This document shows, piece after piece, positions 1-7,778 of a stretch of 31,524 nt of DNA (the first letter of the stretch is position 1; the number at the start of each line of letters is the position of its first letter). This DNA is from HGM04593 sp045634365 (GTDB taxonomy: Bacteria > Bacteroidota > Bacteroidia > Bacteroidales > Bacteroidaceae). The notes under the pieces were generated by a model. That model saw only the letters and a program-made list of their open reading frames with translations, did no database searches and was not told the origin of the DNA. The stretch spans positions 1-31,524 of the forward strand of contig JAZRAC010000052.1 in assembly GCA_045634365.1 (NCBI GenBank). Reading direction: 5' to 3'. Both the position numbers and the translations under genes were made by a program.

Positions 1-86
1 TTTTTTACATTTTTCGGCGATGAAAAATGCAAATGTTTACAATTGTTTTGTCCGTAATTTGTCCGAGGCCTTTAATTAAATTCGGC
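1..86. other. Left-edge non-coding sequence
   Basis: No gene is supported here. The only structure I see is a short inverted repeat, CATTTTTC at 8-15 with GAAAAATG at 22-29. It lacks a T-tract on the correct side for a terminator on the minus strand. Confidence 0.4.
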
Positions 87-116
87 TTAACTCATTGATT
101 TACAACAAGTTAAGCC
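84..116 (-). terminator. Hairpin at the 3' end of the small exported ORF
   Basis: GGCTTAACT (84-92) pairs with AGTTAAGCC (108-116), a perfect 9-bp stem with a 15-nt loop. The stop codon of the leftward 44-residue ORF (87-89) lies inside it, and the sequence after it on the minus strand is AT-rich. A terminator is plausible, but there is no clean U-tract. Confidence 0.4.
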
Positions 117-221
117 TACTTTTGCGGAAAGAGTGGGATTCTCCACCACTCTTCTCTTCTGCGCCACTGCCGCAATTGTTACGAGCAGTGCAGCCGCAAT
201 AATAATCAATCTGCTTTTCAT
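87..221 (-). CDS. Candidate small exported peptide, or truncated gene remnant
   Basis: This 44-codon ORF opens with a convincing Sec signal peptide: MKSR, a run of Ile, Ala, Leu and Val, then AVAQ as a likely cleavage site. The predicted mature part is about 23 residues, starts KRRVVENP, and ends near a Cys-Cys pair. It lies downstream of a leftward promoter (-7 at 309-316, -33 at 337-340) attached to operator copy 1, which leaves a leader of about 80 nt. An in-frame stop lies just upstream, so ATG at 219-221 is the natural start. Two readings are open. It may be a genuine short secreted product controlled with the outer-membrane protein at 1643-4546. Or it may be the surviving start of a longer exported protein, since my recollection is that a VVENP motif after the signal peptide occurs at the start of some longer Bacteroidota exported proteins. 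No homology search was possible. Confidence 0.45.
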   Translation of the reverse strand: MKSRLIIIAAALLVTIAAVAQKRRVVENPTLSAKVGLTCCKSMS

Positions 222-308
222 CTGTTTATGCTTTTAATAGTAAGACGGGAAAATATCGAAAGTGTTACATAATTTTAAAGAAATTGTTTGAATCTATTTT
301 TGTCGGCA

Positions 309-340
309 CAAAATTATGTTTACCACCCAGCGACGACAAA
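309..340 (-). promoter_or_regulatory. Leftward Bacteroidota promoter attached to operator copy 1
   Basis: On the minus strand, TTTG (337-340) and TAATTTTG (309-316) are separated by exactly 20 bp and match the -33/-7 consensus. The same geometry (TTTG, 20 bp, TTCTTTTG) occurs at the promoter of the outer-membrane protein gene, and in both places the operator abuts the -33 box. Expected transcription start is near 302. Confidence 0.6.
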
Positions 341-345
341 TTTTC

Positions 346-398
346 CATCTTCCGTTTTCTTTTCCCTATCTTCCATTTTGTTTCAAAAATGAAAGATA
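346..398. promoter_or_regulatory. Operator copy 1: three half-sites, two forming a palindrome
   Basis: Half-site A is CATCTTCCGTTTT (346-358), B is TATCTTCCATTTT (367-379), and C is AAAATGAAAGATA (386-398), the inverted form of B with 12 of 13 positions matching. A to B is 21 bp, two helical turns, and B to C has a 6-bp gap. Copy 2 at 4610-4662 has the same order and the same spacings. Including the adjoining -33 box, the two copies are identical over 337-358 and 4601-4622. The likely ligand is the winged-helix regulator encoded at 521-1579, which is inference. Confidence 0.65.
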
Positions 399-467
399 CA
401 CGCATAATGCACTCAATCACAGCAAATTAAATAAATTTCTAAAAAACTATTAAAAAAGATTTTCACA

Positions 468-497
468 TTGTGGGTTATTTTAAATTCACTATCTTCG
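468..497 (+). promoter_or_regulatory. Promoter of the membrane winged-helix regulator
   Basis: TTG (468-470) and TATCTTCG (490-497) are 19 bp apart. Transcription would start near 504, upstream of ATG 521. This is also why an in-frame ATG at 470, which lies inside the promoter, is not used as the start. Confidence 0.55.
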
Positions 498-520
498 CAA
501 GCGAAAGAACGAGAGAACCG

Positions 521-1579
521 ATGATGAAACGAAAAATTACACAAGCACTTTTTATTTTTATCGCAACATACGGCGTGCTGTTCGCCTTCGGCTATGGAGC
601 AAAAAGGGAGTTTATAAAAAATGATATTAACCGCCTTTTTATGGAGCACTCGCAACACTGGCACGACAGCATAGCAAAGGTTAAAAAGATTCCCTTCATC
701 TCCACCCGCAACTTCAATTCATACGAATATTTCGAAGCACGTCCCTGCACCATAGAGAGTGAAACAGGAATCTGCATAATAGCTGCAAAATATCAAATAT
801 CGGGTGACCAATACAAACACGATGTACAGATGACACAAAGTATATTCATCGAAAGCGTTTTTTTGGAAACCGGCTCACAGGATATTGCAACAATGGATTC
901 TGTGTGGAAAAGTCAACTAAACGCCGCCGGCTACAATGTTGATGTTGCCTTGCAAATGAAGGTAAAGAGCCTGTTTCAAATGTTCCCCACACCCGACACC
1001 CTTATAACCAATGCAGAAACAACACTTTTGAGCGACAGGCAGTTGCAAGGCCGGAATATTTTTGTAACCGACACTGTGGGGTTGGGCTTTTGCAAGCAGG
1101 GCCTGATAGTGAGCAAAGTACATTTGCCAGCAACCACTGTAATAAAAAACTGCAATTTCTTCGACCGGGAATTTATGCTTGCAGCCACCATTGCCCTTAT
1201 CTTCTTTGTGTTTGTATATATTAAGGTTATAAAAAAGAGTCGTACCACAATAATAAATGTACATAATACAAGAATAACCCTCGGCAACATAATCTACGAC
1301 TGTGTCACCCGCACCCTGCACAACTCTACAAGCGGACAGAGCCTTAAACTGCCAGCCACACAGGCGCAGCTTATGGAACTGCTCGCAAAGGTCGAAGGGC
1401 ACACGGCAACAAAAGCCGACATTTGCAGCAAACTTTGGGGGCTGAACGAAAAAGATGCAACAACAGCCTATAATGGTGTTTGCTGGCGTCTGCGCGAGAA
1501 TTTGCATAAAATAGACGGAATAAGGCTCGTCACCATAAAGGATAAGGCCTTGCAGTTGGTTGTGGATAGTATAGATTAA
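521..1579 (+). CDS. Transmembrane one-component regulator with C-terminal winged helix
   Basis: The 352-residue product has one hydrophobic segment near residues 6-27, a periplasmic-sized domain of about 190 residues, a second membrane segment near 218-237, and a cytoplasmic C-terminal region (about 265-345) resembling an OmpR/PhoB-type winged helix. The tail shows the pattern LPATQAQLMELL, then a KADICSKLWG recognition-helix region and a final beta wing. This is the ToxR/CadC idea with the order reversed: sensor first, DNA-binding domain last. The start is set at tandem ATG codons 521/524, downstream of the promoter at 468-497. It lies between two copies of a matching operator (346-398 and 4610-4662) and converges on the outer-membrane protein gene, so it is likely to control that gene and the small ORF at 87-221. 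The ligand and the mechanism of signalling are unknown. The periplasmic domain is not one I recognise. Confidence 0.75.
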   Translation: MMKRKITQALFIFIATYGVLFAFGYGAKREFIKNDINRLFMEHSQHWHDSIAKVKKIPFISTRNFNSYEYFEARPCTIESETGICIIAAKYQISGDQYKHDVQMTQSIFIESVFLETGSQDIATMDSVWKSQLNAAGYNVDVALQMKVKSLFQMFPTPDTLITNAETTLLSDRQLQGRNIFVTDTVGLGFCKQGLIVSKVHLPATTVIKNCNFFDREFMLAATIALIFFVFVYIKVIKKSRTTIINVHNTRITLGNIIYDCVTRTLHNSTSGQSLKLPATQAQLMELLAKVEGHTATKADICSKLWGLNEKDATTAYNGVCWRLRENLHKIDGIRLVTIKDKALQLVVDSID

Positions 1580-1642
1580 GCAACATCCATATTATCACCT
1601 ACAAAAGAAAGGATAGTATTATATTGCACCGATAAAAAGAGC

Positions 1643-4546
1643 CTATAATTTCTTCTTCGGTTCCACGTTAAGCCTGTAAATTACACGCAACATTGCGTAA
1701 CGAGGTATTGTATTATACAACGTTTCTACCCTGCCCTGCGCGTTCAAGGTACGCTGCACATTGCTCAACTGTCCAAGAATATCGAATCCTTCCATCGCTA
1801 CGACAAGGTTGCCGCCCGATAAAAAAGCACGCTCCACACGAGCGTTCCACACTACATCATTGGTGTTCATCTGTGCATCGTTATAACCGCGACGGCTGTA
1901 AACGGTGAGGTCGGTAGCTATATGTAGTTTAAGCGGTAATTTCCAATTTGCATAAATTCCATAGTTAAAATTGACACAGCTGATATTTTCAAAGCCGGCT
2001 CTATTACTTGTGGCATAATTCCAACGAGCATCGGCTTTTAGAGTGATACTGTTACCTCCTTCGCTATATTTTCCCTGTATGCCCTGCGACAGTGAGAAAT
2101 TGCGCACACTGCTGCGCACACTCTCCGTTACTCCTTCAATGGCAATATAATCGGCACTGTTGGCGTATGTGGCTGCGGTGTTTGTCGACAGGAAAAAGCG
2201 TTGGTCTTTATCCACGGCACGAGAGAAGTCTACCGAACCGCCTGCCTGCCAATTTCCGCTAATGTTCCGCGGTTGATAGGTGCGTACGCCGGTAGTTGCA
2301 TCGTAGGTGAGGCACTGCGCAACGGCATCTTTGTAGAGCGTATAATGCCCCTTCAACGACAGGTTGTATTGTGTGGCTCTGTTCCAGAAGTAACGATAAA
2401 TGTTTACTTTGTGGGTTTTTGTGTTTTTAAGACCATTGTTACCTTCACGAATTACCAAAGGATTAGCATCGTCGCGCACGGGGAGAAGGTTCACCATTGA
2501 GGGTTCGGCAATGCTCATTGAGTATTCCAGCCCAAAGTCGTCGAATCCGTATCGCACACTCGGTTCAAAAGCTACCGTGGTGCGGGTGGAAAGGGTGTCG
2601 AGGGATGCGCGGCGATAATTCAAACGGTCGCGCTGTATGCGCCATTTGGGTACTAATTTTATATTGTGCTTATCGTTGAAAAAGAAATATGTAATCTCGA
2701 TTCTTGGAATGTGGACACTTTTATGAGAAGTGGCACAAAGACTGTTTTGTGCATCGAGTGCGCGGTAGAATTCCTCGTCCGACGATGGCAACATTCCCAA
2801 CGGCGGTGTATTCTCCTCACTATTCCAACCGCTGTTTCTGCTCAACAGATAATAATTAAGAAGATTGTCGGTGTAAACGTAATTATAGCTATACGCCAGA
2901 TTTATGCGCAATGAATGCTCCCCTATTTTTCGGCGGTGGCGGTATTCTGCATTTGCCGATATATTATAATTGGTGCTTGGGCCATTGCCGTAGCGGTTCC
3001 GGAAGGTGTTTTTTTCCTCGCTTGCGGCATTGGGAAAATACAATGAATAATGAGAAAATACTTCATACTCCGATTTATTGAATTTACCACTGATATTCAT
3101 TCGCACATAATCGGGAGTTCCGGGAATTGTGATGTATGAATTTGTTACTATATTGCCTTTTAAATAGCGGTTCTTCTCTATTCCCTTGTTATTGTTATAG
3201 TTGAGCAGATAGGCTGCACAGAAGGGCTTGTAGACACTCTCTTTGAGGCTGTCGAGCGTGGCACACATATAATTTTCGTCAATCGGTTGTGAAAATTCTG
3301 CTGCTGTAAAAGCCTTATCGCTACGCCCGTCGGCAAGCTCTCCGTAAATTCTAATATCAACCATTGCCATTGGTAATTTGAGCTCGGTTGTATGGTGGCT
3401 CATAATTTTTGTGCGCCCCGTTTCGTTGCCACTAGTGTGCCGACGATAGGTGTTGCCTGTTTGCAAGAAATTTTCGCTCGATGCTTTTTGCTTGTCGTCA
3501 ATATCCTCGCGCAGGGCTTTTATGTTACCTGTATATTTCCACACACGTTTTTTATCTTTTAAAAGAAGTTCGGCACCGCCAAGTTTCATTGTTGTTAGCC
3601 CCGATGCAGCCCACGAAGGGTTCCAATCGCCCGATGTTCCCGGCTCACGCGTGTCGTTTATGTTATTGACATTCCCGTAAAGTGCCAAGCGTGAATGGTC
3701 GCTGAAACGCAGCCCGAAGAGCCTCCCCAACCATCGGTCGTGCGTTCCGTAACCGGCTTCGGCATTGGCTATCCAACCTACATTATAATCTTTCTTCAAA
3801 TTAACATCGACCACCAAAGGAAGTTCACGTGTTTCGTCGCGTCCTGTGATATATTCGTATTCGGGAGCCTTTTCATAGACTTTTACCTTATCTACTATAT
3901 ATACCGGGAGATTTTTGAGCGCAACCGCTGCATCACCGTGGAAGAAGTCTTCGCCATTCACAAGCAGGCTGCTCACGAATCGGCCGTTCACGGTTATGCG
4001 ACTGCCATCAAGCTGCACGCCGGGCAACAGTGCTATCAGTGCATCGAGCATAGAACCACTCGACAGTTGAAAAGCATCGGCATTATACACGATTGTGTCC
4101 CCCTTCATCACCATCTTGATTTTTGTCGCGGTAACGACAAATTCATCCAAATTCACCTGGCATTTTTTCTGCATAAAAACATCGCTGATAAGCTTATAAT
4201 ATTCACGCACCCCCGCCTTGCTTGTGTAATTTAAAAAGGTAGTTTCGTAACCTTCGTGTGTGAAACGAAAAATAAATTGTTTGTCGCGTGGCAGTTTAAA
4301 TTTACGACGCGAAGATATATTCATCGGCTCGCCGTTAAAAAGAAAGGTTCTACTGCGCAATGTGTCGACCAAAGTGCTATCGGTGTTAAGCACTTCTATC
4401 TTTACATCGGGGATAAGTTCGTAGGTTAAATTGTTCATCACCCTACCGAAAAACATTAGGCTGTCGGCATTCTCCTGCCCGGCAACGTTACACACTGCTA
4501 TGTGACAAAAAACAGATAGTAAAAGAAAAATTCTCTTGTAATTCAT
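1643..4546 (-). CDS. Outer-membrane beta-barrel protein with carboxypeptidase-like and plug-like N-terminus
   Basis: The 967-residue product begins with a signal peptide (cleavage near VAGQ, residues 21-24), followed by a beta-sandwich-like region (about 30-125) of the carboxypeptidase-regulatory type. Next comes a TonB-receptor plug-like segment (about 130-230) with LDEFVVTATK, ALLPGVQLDG and ITVNGRFVSSLLVNGEDFF. The remaining roughly 700 residues alternate aromatic and polar residues as in a 22-strand-type barrel. This fits the Bacteroidota outer-membrane beta-barrel family related to SusC/TonB receptors; no TonB box was identified. No SusD partner is adjacent, which argues against a standard glycan locus. 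Its promoter (4573-4604) abuts operator copy 2, giving a short leader of about 20 nt, so expression probably depends on the neighbouring membrane regulator. It may transport or sense a small substrate, perhaps a peptide or metal complex; the substrate is not visible in the sequence. Confidence 0.8.
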   Translation of the reverse strand: MNYKRIFLLLSVFCHIAVCNVAGQENADSLMFFGRVMNNLTYELIPDVKIEVLNTDSTLVDTLRSRTFLFNGEPMNISSRRKFKLPRDKQFIFRFTHEGYETTFLNYTSKAGVREYYKLISDVFMQKKCQVNLDEFVVTATKIKMVMKGDTIVYNADAFQLSSGSMLDALIALLPGVQLDGSRITVNGRFVSSLLVNGEDFFHGDAAVALKNLPVYIVDKVKVYEKAPEYEYITGRDETRELPLVVDVNLKKDYNVGWIANAEAGYGTHDRWLGRLFGLRFSDHSRLALYGNVNNINDTREPGTSGDWNPSWAASGLTTMKLGGAELLLKDKKRVWKYTGNIKALREDIDDKQKASSENFLQTGNTYRRHTSGNETGRTKIMSHHTTELKLPMAMVDIRIYGELADGRSDKAFTAAEFSQPIDENYMCATLDSLKESVYKPFCAAYLLNYNNNKGIEKNRYLKGNIVTNSYITIPGTPDYVRMNISGKFNKSEYEVFSHYSLYFPNAASEEKNTFRNRYGNGPSTNYNISANAEYRHRRKIGEHSLRINLAYSYNYVYTDNLLNYYLLSRNSGWNSEENTPPLGMLPSSDEEFYRALDAQNSLCATSHKSVHIPRIEITYFFFNDKHNIKLVPKWRIQRDRLNYRRASLDTLSTRTTVAFEPSVRYGFDDFGLEYSMSIAEPSMVNLLPVRDDANPLVIREGNNGLKNTKTHKVNIYRYFWNRATQYNLSLKGHYTLYKDAVAQCLTYDATTGVRTYQPRNISGNWQAGGSVDFSRAVDKDQRFFLSTNTAATYANSADYIAIEGVTESVRSSVRNFSLSQGIQGKYSEGGNSITLKADARWNYATSNRAGFENISCVNFNYGIYANWKLPLKLHIATDLTVYSRRGYNDAQMNTNDVVWNARVERAFLSGGNLVVAMEGFDILGQLSNVQRTLNAQGRVETLYNTIPRYAMLRVIYRLNVEPKKKL

Positions 4547-4572
4547 AATCCTCGTTTGTTTTTATTTGTGGG

Positions 4573-4604
4573 CAAAAGAACAAACTAATTAACGGGACTG
4601 CAAA
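4573..4604 (-). promoter_or_regulatory. Promoter of the outer-membrane barrel gene
   Basis: On the minus strand, TTTG (4601-4604) and TTCTTTTG (4573-4580) are separated by 20 bp. The -7 box has one mismatch (T for A at its second base), which fits a promoter needing an activator bound at the adjoining operator. The start codon is at 4546. Confidence 0.6.
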
Positions 4605-4609
4605 TTTTC

Positions 4610-4662
4610 CATCTTCCGTTTTACACACCCTATCTTTTATTTTGGCCCGAAAATGAAAGATA
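4610..4662. promoter_or_regulatory. Operator copy 2: three half-sites, two forming a palindrome
   Basis: Half-site A is at 4610-4622, B is TATCTTTTATTTT (4631-4643) and C is AAAATGAAAGATA (4650-4662). Spacings (21 bp A to B, 6-bp gap between B and C) equal those of copy 1. The palindrome extends to CCC...GGG at 4628-4665. The site sits immediately upstream of the -33 box of the barrel gene, a typical activator position. The rest of the gap up to 4839 holds no gene I can support. Confidence 0.65.
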
Positions 4663-4839
4663 GGGAAACACAAAATAATAACATTGTGATTATCAAATAT
4701 TTAACACGGGTGGGCAAAAACTATACTTTCAGGTTTAAGGGGATATTTTTCACAATTCTCATTGCCCAAAAGGGAATACAAACTATGAAAGACAGAATAA
4801 TACAATGGGTAGATGATGATGGATAAAAAATAAAGATTG

Positions 4840-5640
4840 TCATCTTGCCCGCAACTGCCAGAAGGCAACGGCCGAGGCGGCAGCCACATTGAGCGAATCT
4901 ACTCCGTGGGCCATAGGTATACGCACCACATAATCGGCAGCGTCGATTACCTCCTGTGCAAGCCCCTCGCCCTCGGTACCCATAATTATTGCCAAACGTT
5001 CCTCGCCCACAAGTGCCTCATTTTCTATCGACACGGAATTGTCGCTCAACGCCATTGCCGCTGTGCGAAAGCCGCACTCCTTCAACGCCTTGATGGGTGC
5101 ATCGAGCCAAGCCCACGGCACAAGAAACACCGAGCCCATAGAGACACGCACCGCACGACGATTAAGAGGGTCGCACGACGAGCGTGTGAGCAGCACTGCG
5201 TCAATGCCCAGAGCCGCCGCCGAGCGGAATATGGCACCAATATTGGTTGTATCAACCACTCCGTCGATAACCACCACCCTGCGAGCGGCGCAGCACACAT
5301 TCTCCACGCTGCGGGCTATCGGGCGACGCATTGCACAAAGAACGCCGCGAGTGAGCGTGTAGCCTGTGAGAGTTGCAAGAAGGTCGCGCTCACCTGTGTA
5401 CACGGGTATATTGCCGCAACGCTCCACAATGTCGGCAGCGTCGCCGGTTATATGCTTCTGCTCACATAGAAGCGCAAGCGGTTCGTACCCCGCATCGAGC
5501 GCAACGCGAATTACTTTGGGGCTCTCGGCAATGAAAATACCCTTTTCGGGCTCCACGCACTTGCGTAACTGTGCCTCGGTGAGGGTGGAAAAAAGCTCTA
5601 CCCCCGGGTGCGATAGGGATTTTATCTCTATTATCGGCAT
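4840..5640 (-). CDS. TrmH/SpoU-family RNA 2'-O-methyltransferase
   Basis: The 266-residue protein fits the family that transfers a methyl group from S-adenosylmethionine to a ribose 2'-OH in rRNA or tRNA. An N-terminal substrate-binding region (about 1-105, including KGIFIAESPKVI) precedes the SPOUT knot domain. Its three motifs are present: motif 1 near 124-141 (DGVVDTTNIGAIFRSA, with the conserved Asn and Arg), motif 2 near 218-227 (IIMGTEGEGL), and motif 3 near 241-260 (IPMAHGVDSLNVAAASAVAF). The length suits the RlmB/TsnR-like branch. The exact target nucleotide cannot be told from the sequence, so no gene symbol is given. It has its own promoter at 5657-5687 and is divergent from the CBM9-like gene. 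Confidence 0.85.
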   Translation of the reverse strand: MPIIEIKSLSHPGVELFSTLTEAQLRKCVEPEKGIFIAESPKVIRVALDAGYEPLALLCEQKHITGDAADIVERCGNIPVYTGERDLLATLTGYTLTRGVLCAMRRPIARSVENVCCAARRVVVIDGVVDTTNIGAIFRSAAALGIDAVLLTRSSCDPLNRRAVRVSMGSVFLVPWAWLDAPIKALKECGFRTAAMALSDNSVSIENEALVGEERLAIIMGTEGEGLAQEVIDAADYVVRIPMAHGVDSLNVAAASAVAFWQLRAR

Positions 5641-5656
5641 TATTCTGAATTTTGTG

Positions 5657-5687
5657 CGAAGATATTAAAAGAAGATATTATTTACAA
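5657..5687 (-). promoter_or_regulatory. Promoter of the RNA methyltransferase gene
   Basis: On the minus strand, TTG (5685-5687) and TATCTTCG (5657-5664) are 20 bp apart, a close match to the Bacteroidota consensus. The start codon lies 17 nt beyond the -7 box. Confidence 0.6.
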
Positions 5688-5692
5688 CCGAA

Positions 5693-5725
5693 TTGTGGCG
5701 AATTAAAAAAATAGAACTATATTCG
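5693..5725 (+). promoter_or_regulatory. Promoter of the CBM9-like gene
   Basis: TATATTCG (5718-5725) fits the -7 consensus. TTG at 5693-5695 lies 22 bp upstream, slightly longer than usual. The ATG is at 5752. Confidence 0.45.
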
Positions 5726-5751
5726 CATAGTTTGTAATTAAGAAACTATTT

Positions 5752-6399
5752 ATGAAAAAAATTATTGTACCCAAAAGGGTTCCCGCAGCAGAGAGTGTTG
5801 ACGAGATTGAAAAGATTTTTGCCACGTTGAATGGCGAGCCTGTTGCCATTTGCAATTGGCCCGCGGAGTTCCCCTATACTCCCGCTGTGAGTGTAAAACT
5901 TTTTCACAATGGAGAGAAATTGTATATAAAATTCGACGTGACGGAAAATGATATTCAAGCAAAGGTTGCCGAGGACCAAGGACGCACTTGGACCGACCCT
6001 TGTGTAGAGTTCTTTGTTTCGCCACAAGGGAATATGGATTATTACAATTTCGAGTGTACCTGCACCGGCAAGCTATTGCTCGCGTGGCACCCTGCCGACG
6101 AGCCGAAAGAGAGTGCTCCGGCCGAAGTGTTGAACAGCGTCGTGCGACACCCATCGCTTGGCACGGAGTGTTTCCCCCTGCGCAAGGGCGAGCATAGTTG
6201 GAGCGTGATTGAGATTGTCCCTGCCACTGCCCTCTTCCGCAGCGGTATTAACAGCTGGGAGGGCAAGAAGATGAGTGCCAACTTCTATAAATGTGGCGAC
6301 GAGTTGCCCACTCCTCATTTTATTTCGTGGGCCCCGATAGAATGGAAAGAGCCGAGCTTCCACCGCCCGGAATTCTTCGGAGAATTGGAATTTGAATAA
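5752..6399 (+). CDS. Carbohydrate-binding family 9-like protein
   Basis: The 215-residue product resembles the CBM9-like beta-sandwich domain found alone in many Bacteroidota. Visible landmarks are YTPAVSVKLFHNGEKLYIKF (about 43-62), the family-like segment GRTWTDPCVEFFVSP (about 77-91), an YYNFECTCTGKLL strand, and an ISWAPIEWKEPSFHRPEFFG tail typical of these proteins. There is no signal peptide, so it is predicted to be cytoplasmic, unlike extracellular xylanase CBM9 modules. A role in sugar binding is inherited from the family name and is not established for stand-alone members. It is a single-gene unit with its own promoter and a strong bidirectional terminator. Confidence 0.75.
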   Translation: MKKIIVPKRVPAAESVDEIEKIFATLNGEPVAICNWPAEFPYTPAVSVKLFHNGEKLYIKFDVTENDIQAKVAEDQGRTWTDPCVEFFVSPQGNMDYYNFECTCTGKLLLAWHPADEPKESAPAEVLNSVVRHPSLGTECFPLRKGEHSWSVIEIVPATALFRSGINSWEGKKMSANFYKCGDELPTPHFISWAPIEWKEPSFHRPEFFGELEFE

Positions 6400-6414
6400 A
6401 AACCTAAATGTAAC

Positions 6415-6463
6415 ACAAAGAAACAGTGTGTCGTTTTTCAATTACGACACACTGTTTCTTTGT
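6415..6463. terminator. Bidirectional terminator between convergent genes
   Basis: A perfect 20-bp stem (6415-6434 with 6444-6463) encloses a 9-nt loop. It lies between the CBM9-like gene and the oppositely oriented phospholipase-D-type gene, so it can serve both. The A/T-rich outer end of the stem takes the place of a T-tract in each direction. Confidence 0.8.
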
Positions 6464-6488
6464 ATATTCATCAGCCCTCCGGGGAGCA

Positions 6489-7742
6489 CTACATTATAGG
6501 CGTAAGGAGCTCCGCAAAAAAGCCACAGATGCGGCTCCACAGTGAGCGTTCTTTGTAAATATCTTTCATAAGCAGGAAGCTCTCTTTTTTATCGCCGTCG
6601 ATTATATTTTGTAATTCACGAGTATCCTGCTTGTCGAACACAAAAATATTAGTTTCGTAATCGTAACGCAAGCTGCGGCTGTTGAGATTGGCCGAGCCTA
6701 CGGTCATAAATTTGCCATCGACACACATAACCTTTGAGTGATTGAACCCGCCGGTGTACATATAAACATTGGCACCGCGCTTCATCAGTTTATAGCCCAC
6801 GCGCCAGACTCCGTCGGGAAGAAAGGGAATATCACCTTGGGCAGTGAGCATAATATCGACCTTAACGCCATCGTCTATCGCTTTTTTAATTGCCCTCTTT
6901 ATTATGGGCGGCGGGAGAAAATAGGGGCTCACAACAACCACACTGTCCTTTGCCGAGCTTATTGCATTGGCGTATGCACGGCGAATACTCTTGGGCGTGC
7001 GACAAGGCCAACGGTCGACTACCGCCACCTGCGCCGTGCCCATAGAAGCAAGAGAGGGGTAATAATTGGCACCGCATATTTGTTGCCCCGTTTCGCGGTT
7101 CCACGTTTCGAGAAAAATATTTTGAAGGGCGGCAACAGCCTTTCCCTCTACCCGAGCGTGTATGTCGCGCCATTTGCCAATGCCTTCGAGCCCGGTGAGA
7201 TAATAATCGGCTACATTTATTCCCCCTATATATGCTATTTTGCCATCTATTATCACAATTTTGCGATGGTCGCGCGAAACGGAGTGATTTATCCAAGGAA
7301 AAGTTATCGGGTCGAATTTTACAATCTCAATTCCGTTTGCCCTTATTTCTTCTATGTGCGACTTTTTAAGCGGGCGGTTATTGGACATATTGCCAAAAGC
7401 GTCGAAAAGTGCGCGCACCTCTACACCCTCTTTCGCTTTTTGGGCAAGCAGCCCCAAAAGCACGGCGTTTATCGAGTCGTTGCGAAAATTAAAATATTCA
7501 AGATGGATGTGATGCTTCGCCTCGCTTATGGCTGCAAACATATCTGCAAATTTAGCGTGAGCACCATTCAGAAGTTCCACGCTGTTACTGTCGGCAATCT
7601 CAATATTCTCCCCTTGCAGATACCCTTTGAAGGCCACCTCCGAGTCGGTGAAATTGCTGCGCTCAATGGGAACGAAACTTCCACACGAAGCAAACAACAG
7701 CACAGCTGTTGCAAGCAATATATATTTGGCAAATACTCTCAT
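6489..7742 (-). CDS. Phospholipase D-type lipoprotein, cardiolipin synthase-like
   Basis: The 417-residue product carries two HKD motifs, HRKIVIID near residue 156 and HSKVMCVD near residue 334, each followed by the usual G-G/S-N pattern (IGGIN and VGSANLNSRSL). This fits the phospholipase D superfamily and most closely the cardiolipin synthases, which join two phosphatidylglycerols. Unlike classical Cls proteins, which carry N-terminal membrane helices, this one starts with a lipoprotein signal peptide ending LLFASC (Cys20), so it should be anchored in the periplasm or outer membrane. The start is placed at ATG 7742 (7751 is possible). A longer reading frame back to 7817 runs through the promoter at 7771-7778 and is not used. 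Substrate is unknown; cardiolipin synthesis or another phosphatidyl transfer are both possible. Confidence 0.8.
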   Translation of the reverse strand: MRVFAKYILLATAVLLFASCGSFVPIERSNFTDSEVAFKGYLQGENIEIADSNSVELLNGAHAKFADMFAAISEAKHHIHLEYFNFRNDSINAVLLGLLAQKAKEGVEVRALFDAFGNMSNNRPLKKSHIEEIRANGIEIVKFDPITFPWINHSVSRDHRKIVIIDGKIAYIGGINVADYYLTGLEGIGKWRDIHARVEGKAVAALQNIFLETWNRETGQQICGANYYPSLASMGTAQVAVVDRWPCRTPKSIRRAYANAISSAKDSVVVVSPYFLPPPIIKRAIKKAIDDGVKVDIMLTAQGDIPFLPDGVWRVGYKLMKRGANVYMYTGGFNHSKVMCVDGKFMTVGSANLNSRSLRYDYETNIFVFDKQDTRELQNIIDGDKKESFLLMKDIYKERSLWSRICGFFAELLTPIM

Positions 7743-7770
7743 TATAAGCATCTTCTTGAAAAAACGGTTG

Positions 7771-7778
7771 CGAAGATA
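7771..7778 (-). promoter_or_regulatory. -7 box of the phospholipase D-type gene
   Basis: TATCTTCG on the minus strand fits the -7 consensus. It places the transcription start near 7764, which excludes an upstream start codon at 7817. I see no well-spaced -33 box. Confidence 0.45.

Noticed and set aside
95..124. Rightward promoter, TTG (95-97), 19 bp, TACTTTTG (117-124)
   Set aside because: It matches the consensus but lies inside the leftward ORF and hairpin, and no gene or clear RNA follows before the operator. It is kept only as a possible antisense start.
470..520. N-terminal extension of the membrane regulator from ATG 470
   Set aside because: The extension runs through the -33/-7 promoter at 468-497. 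The hydrophobic N-terminus starts properly at 521/524.
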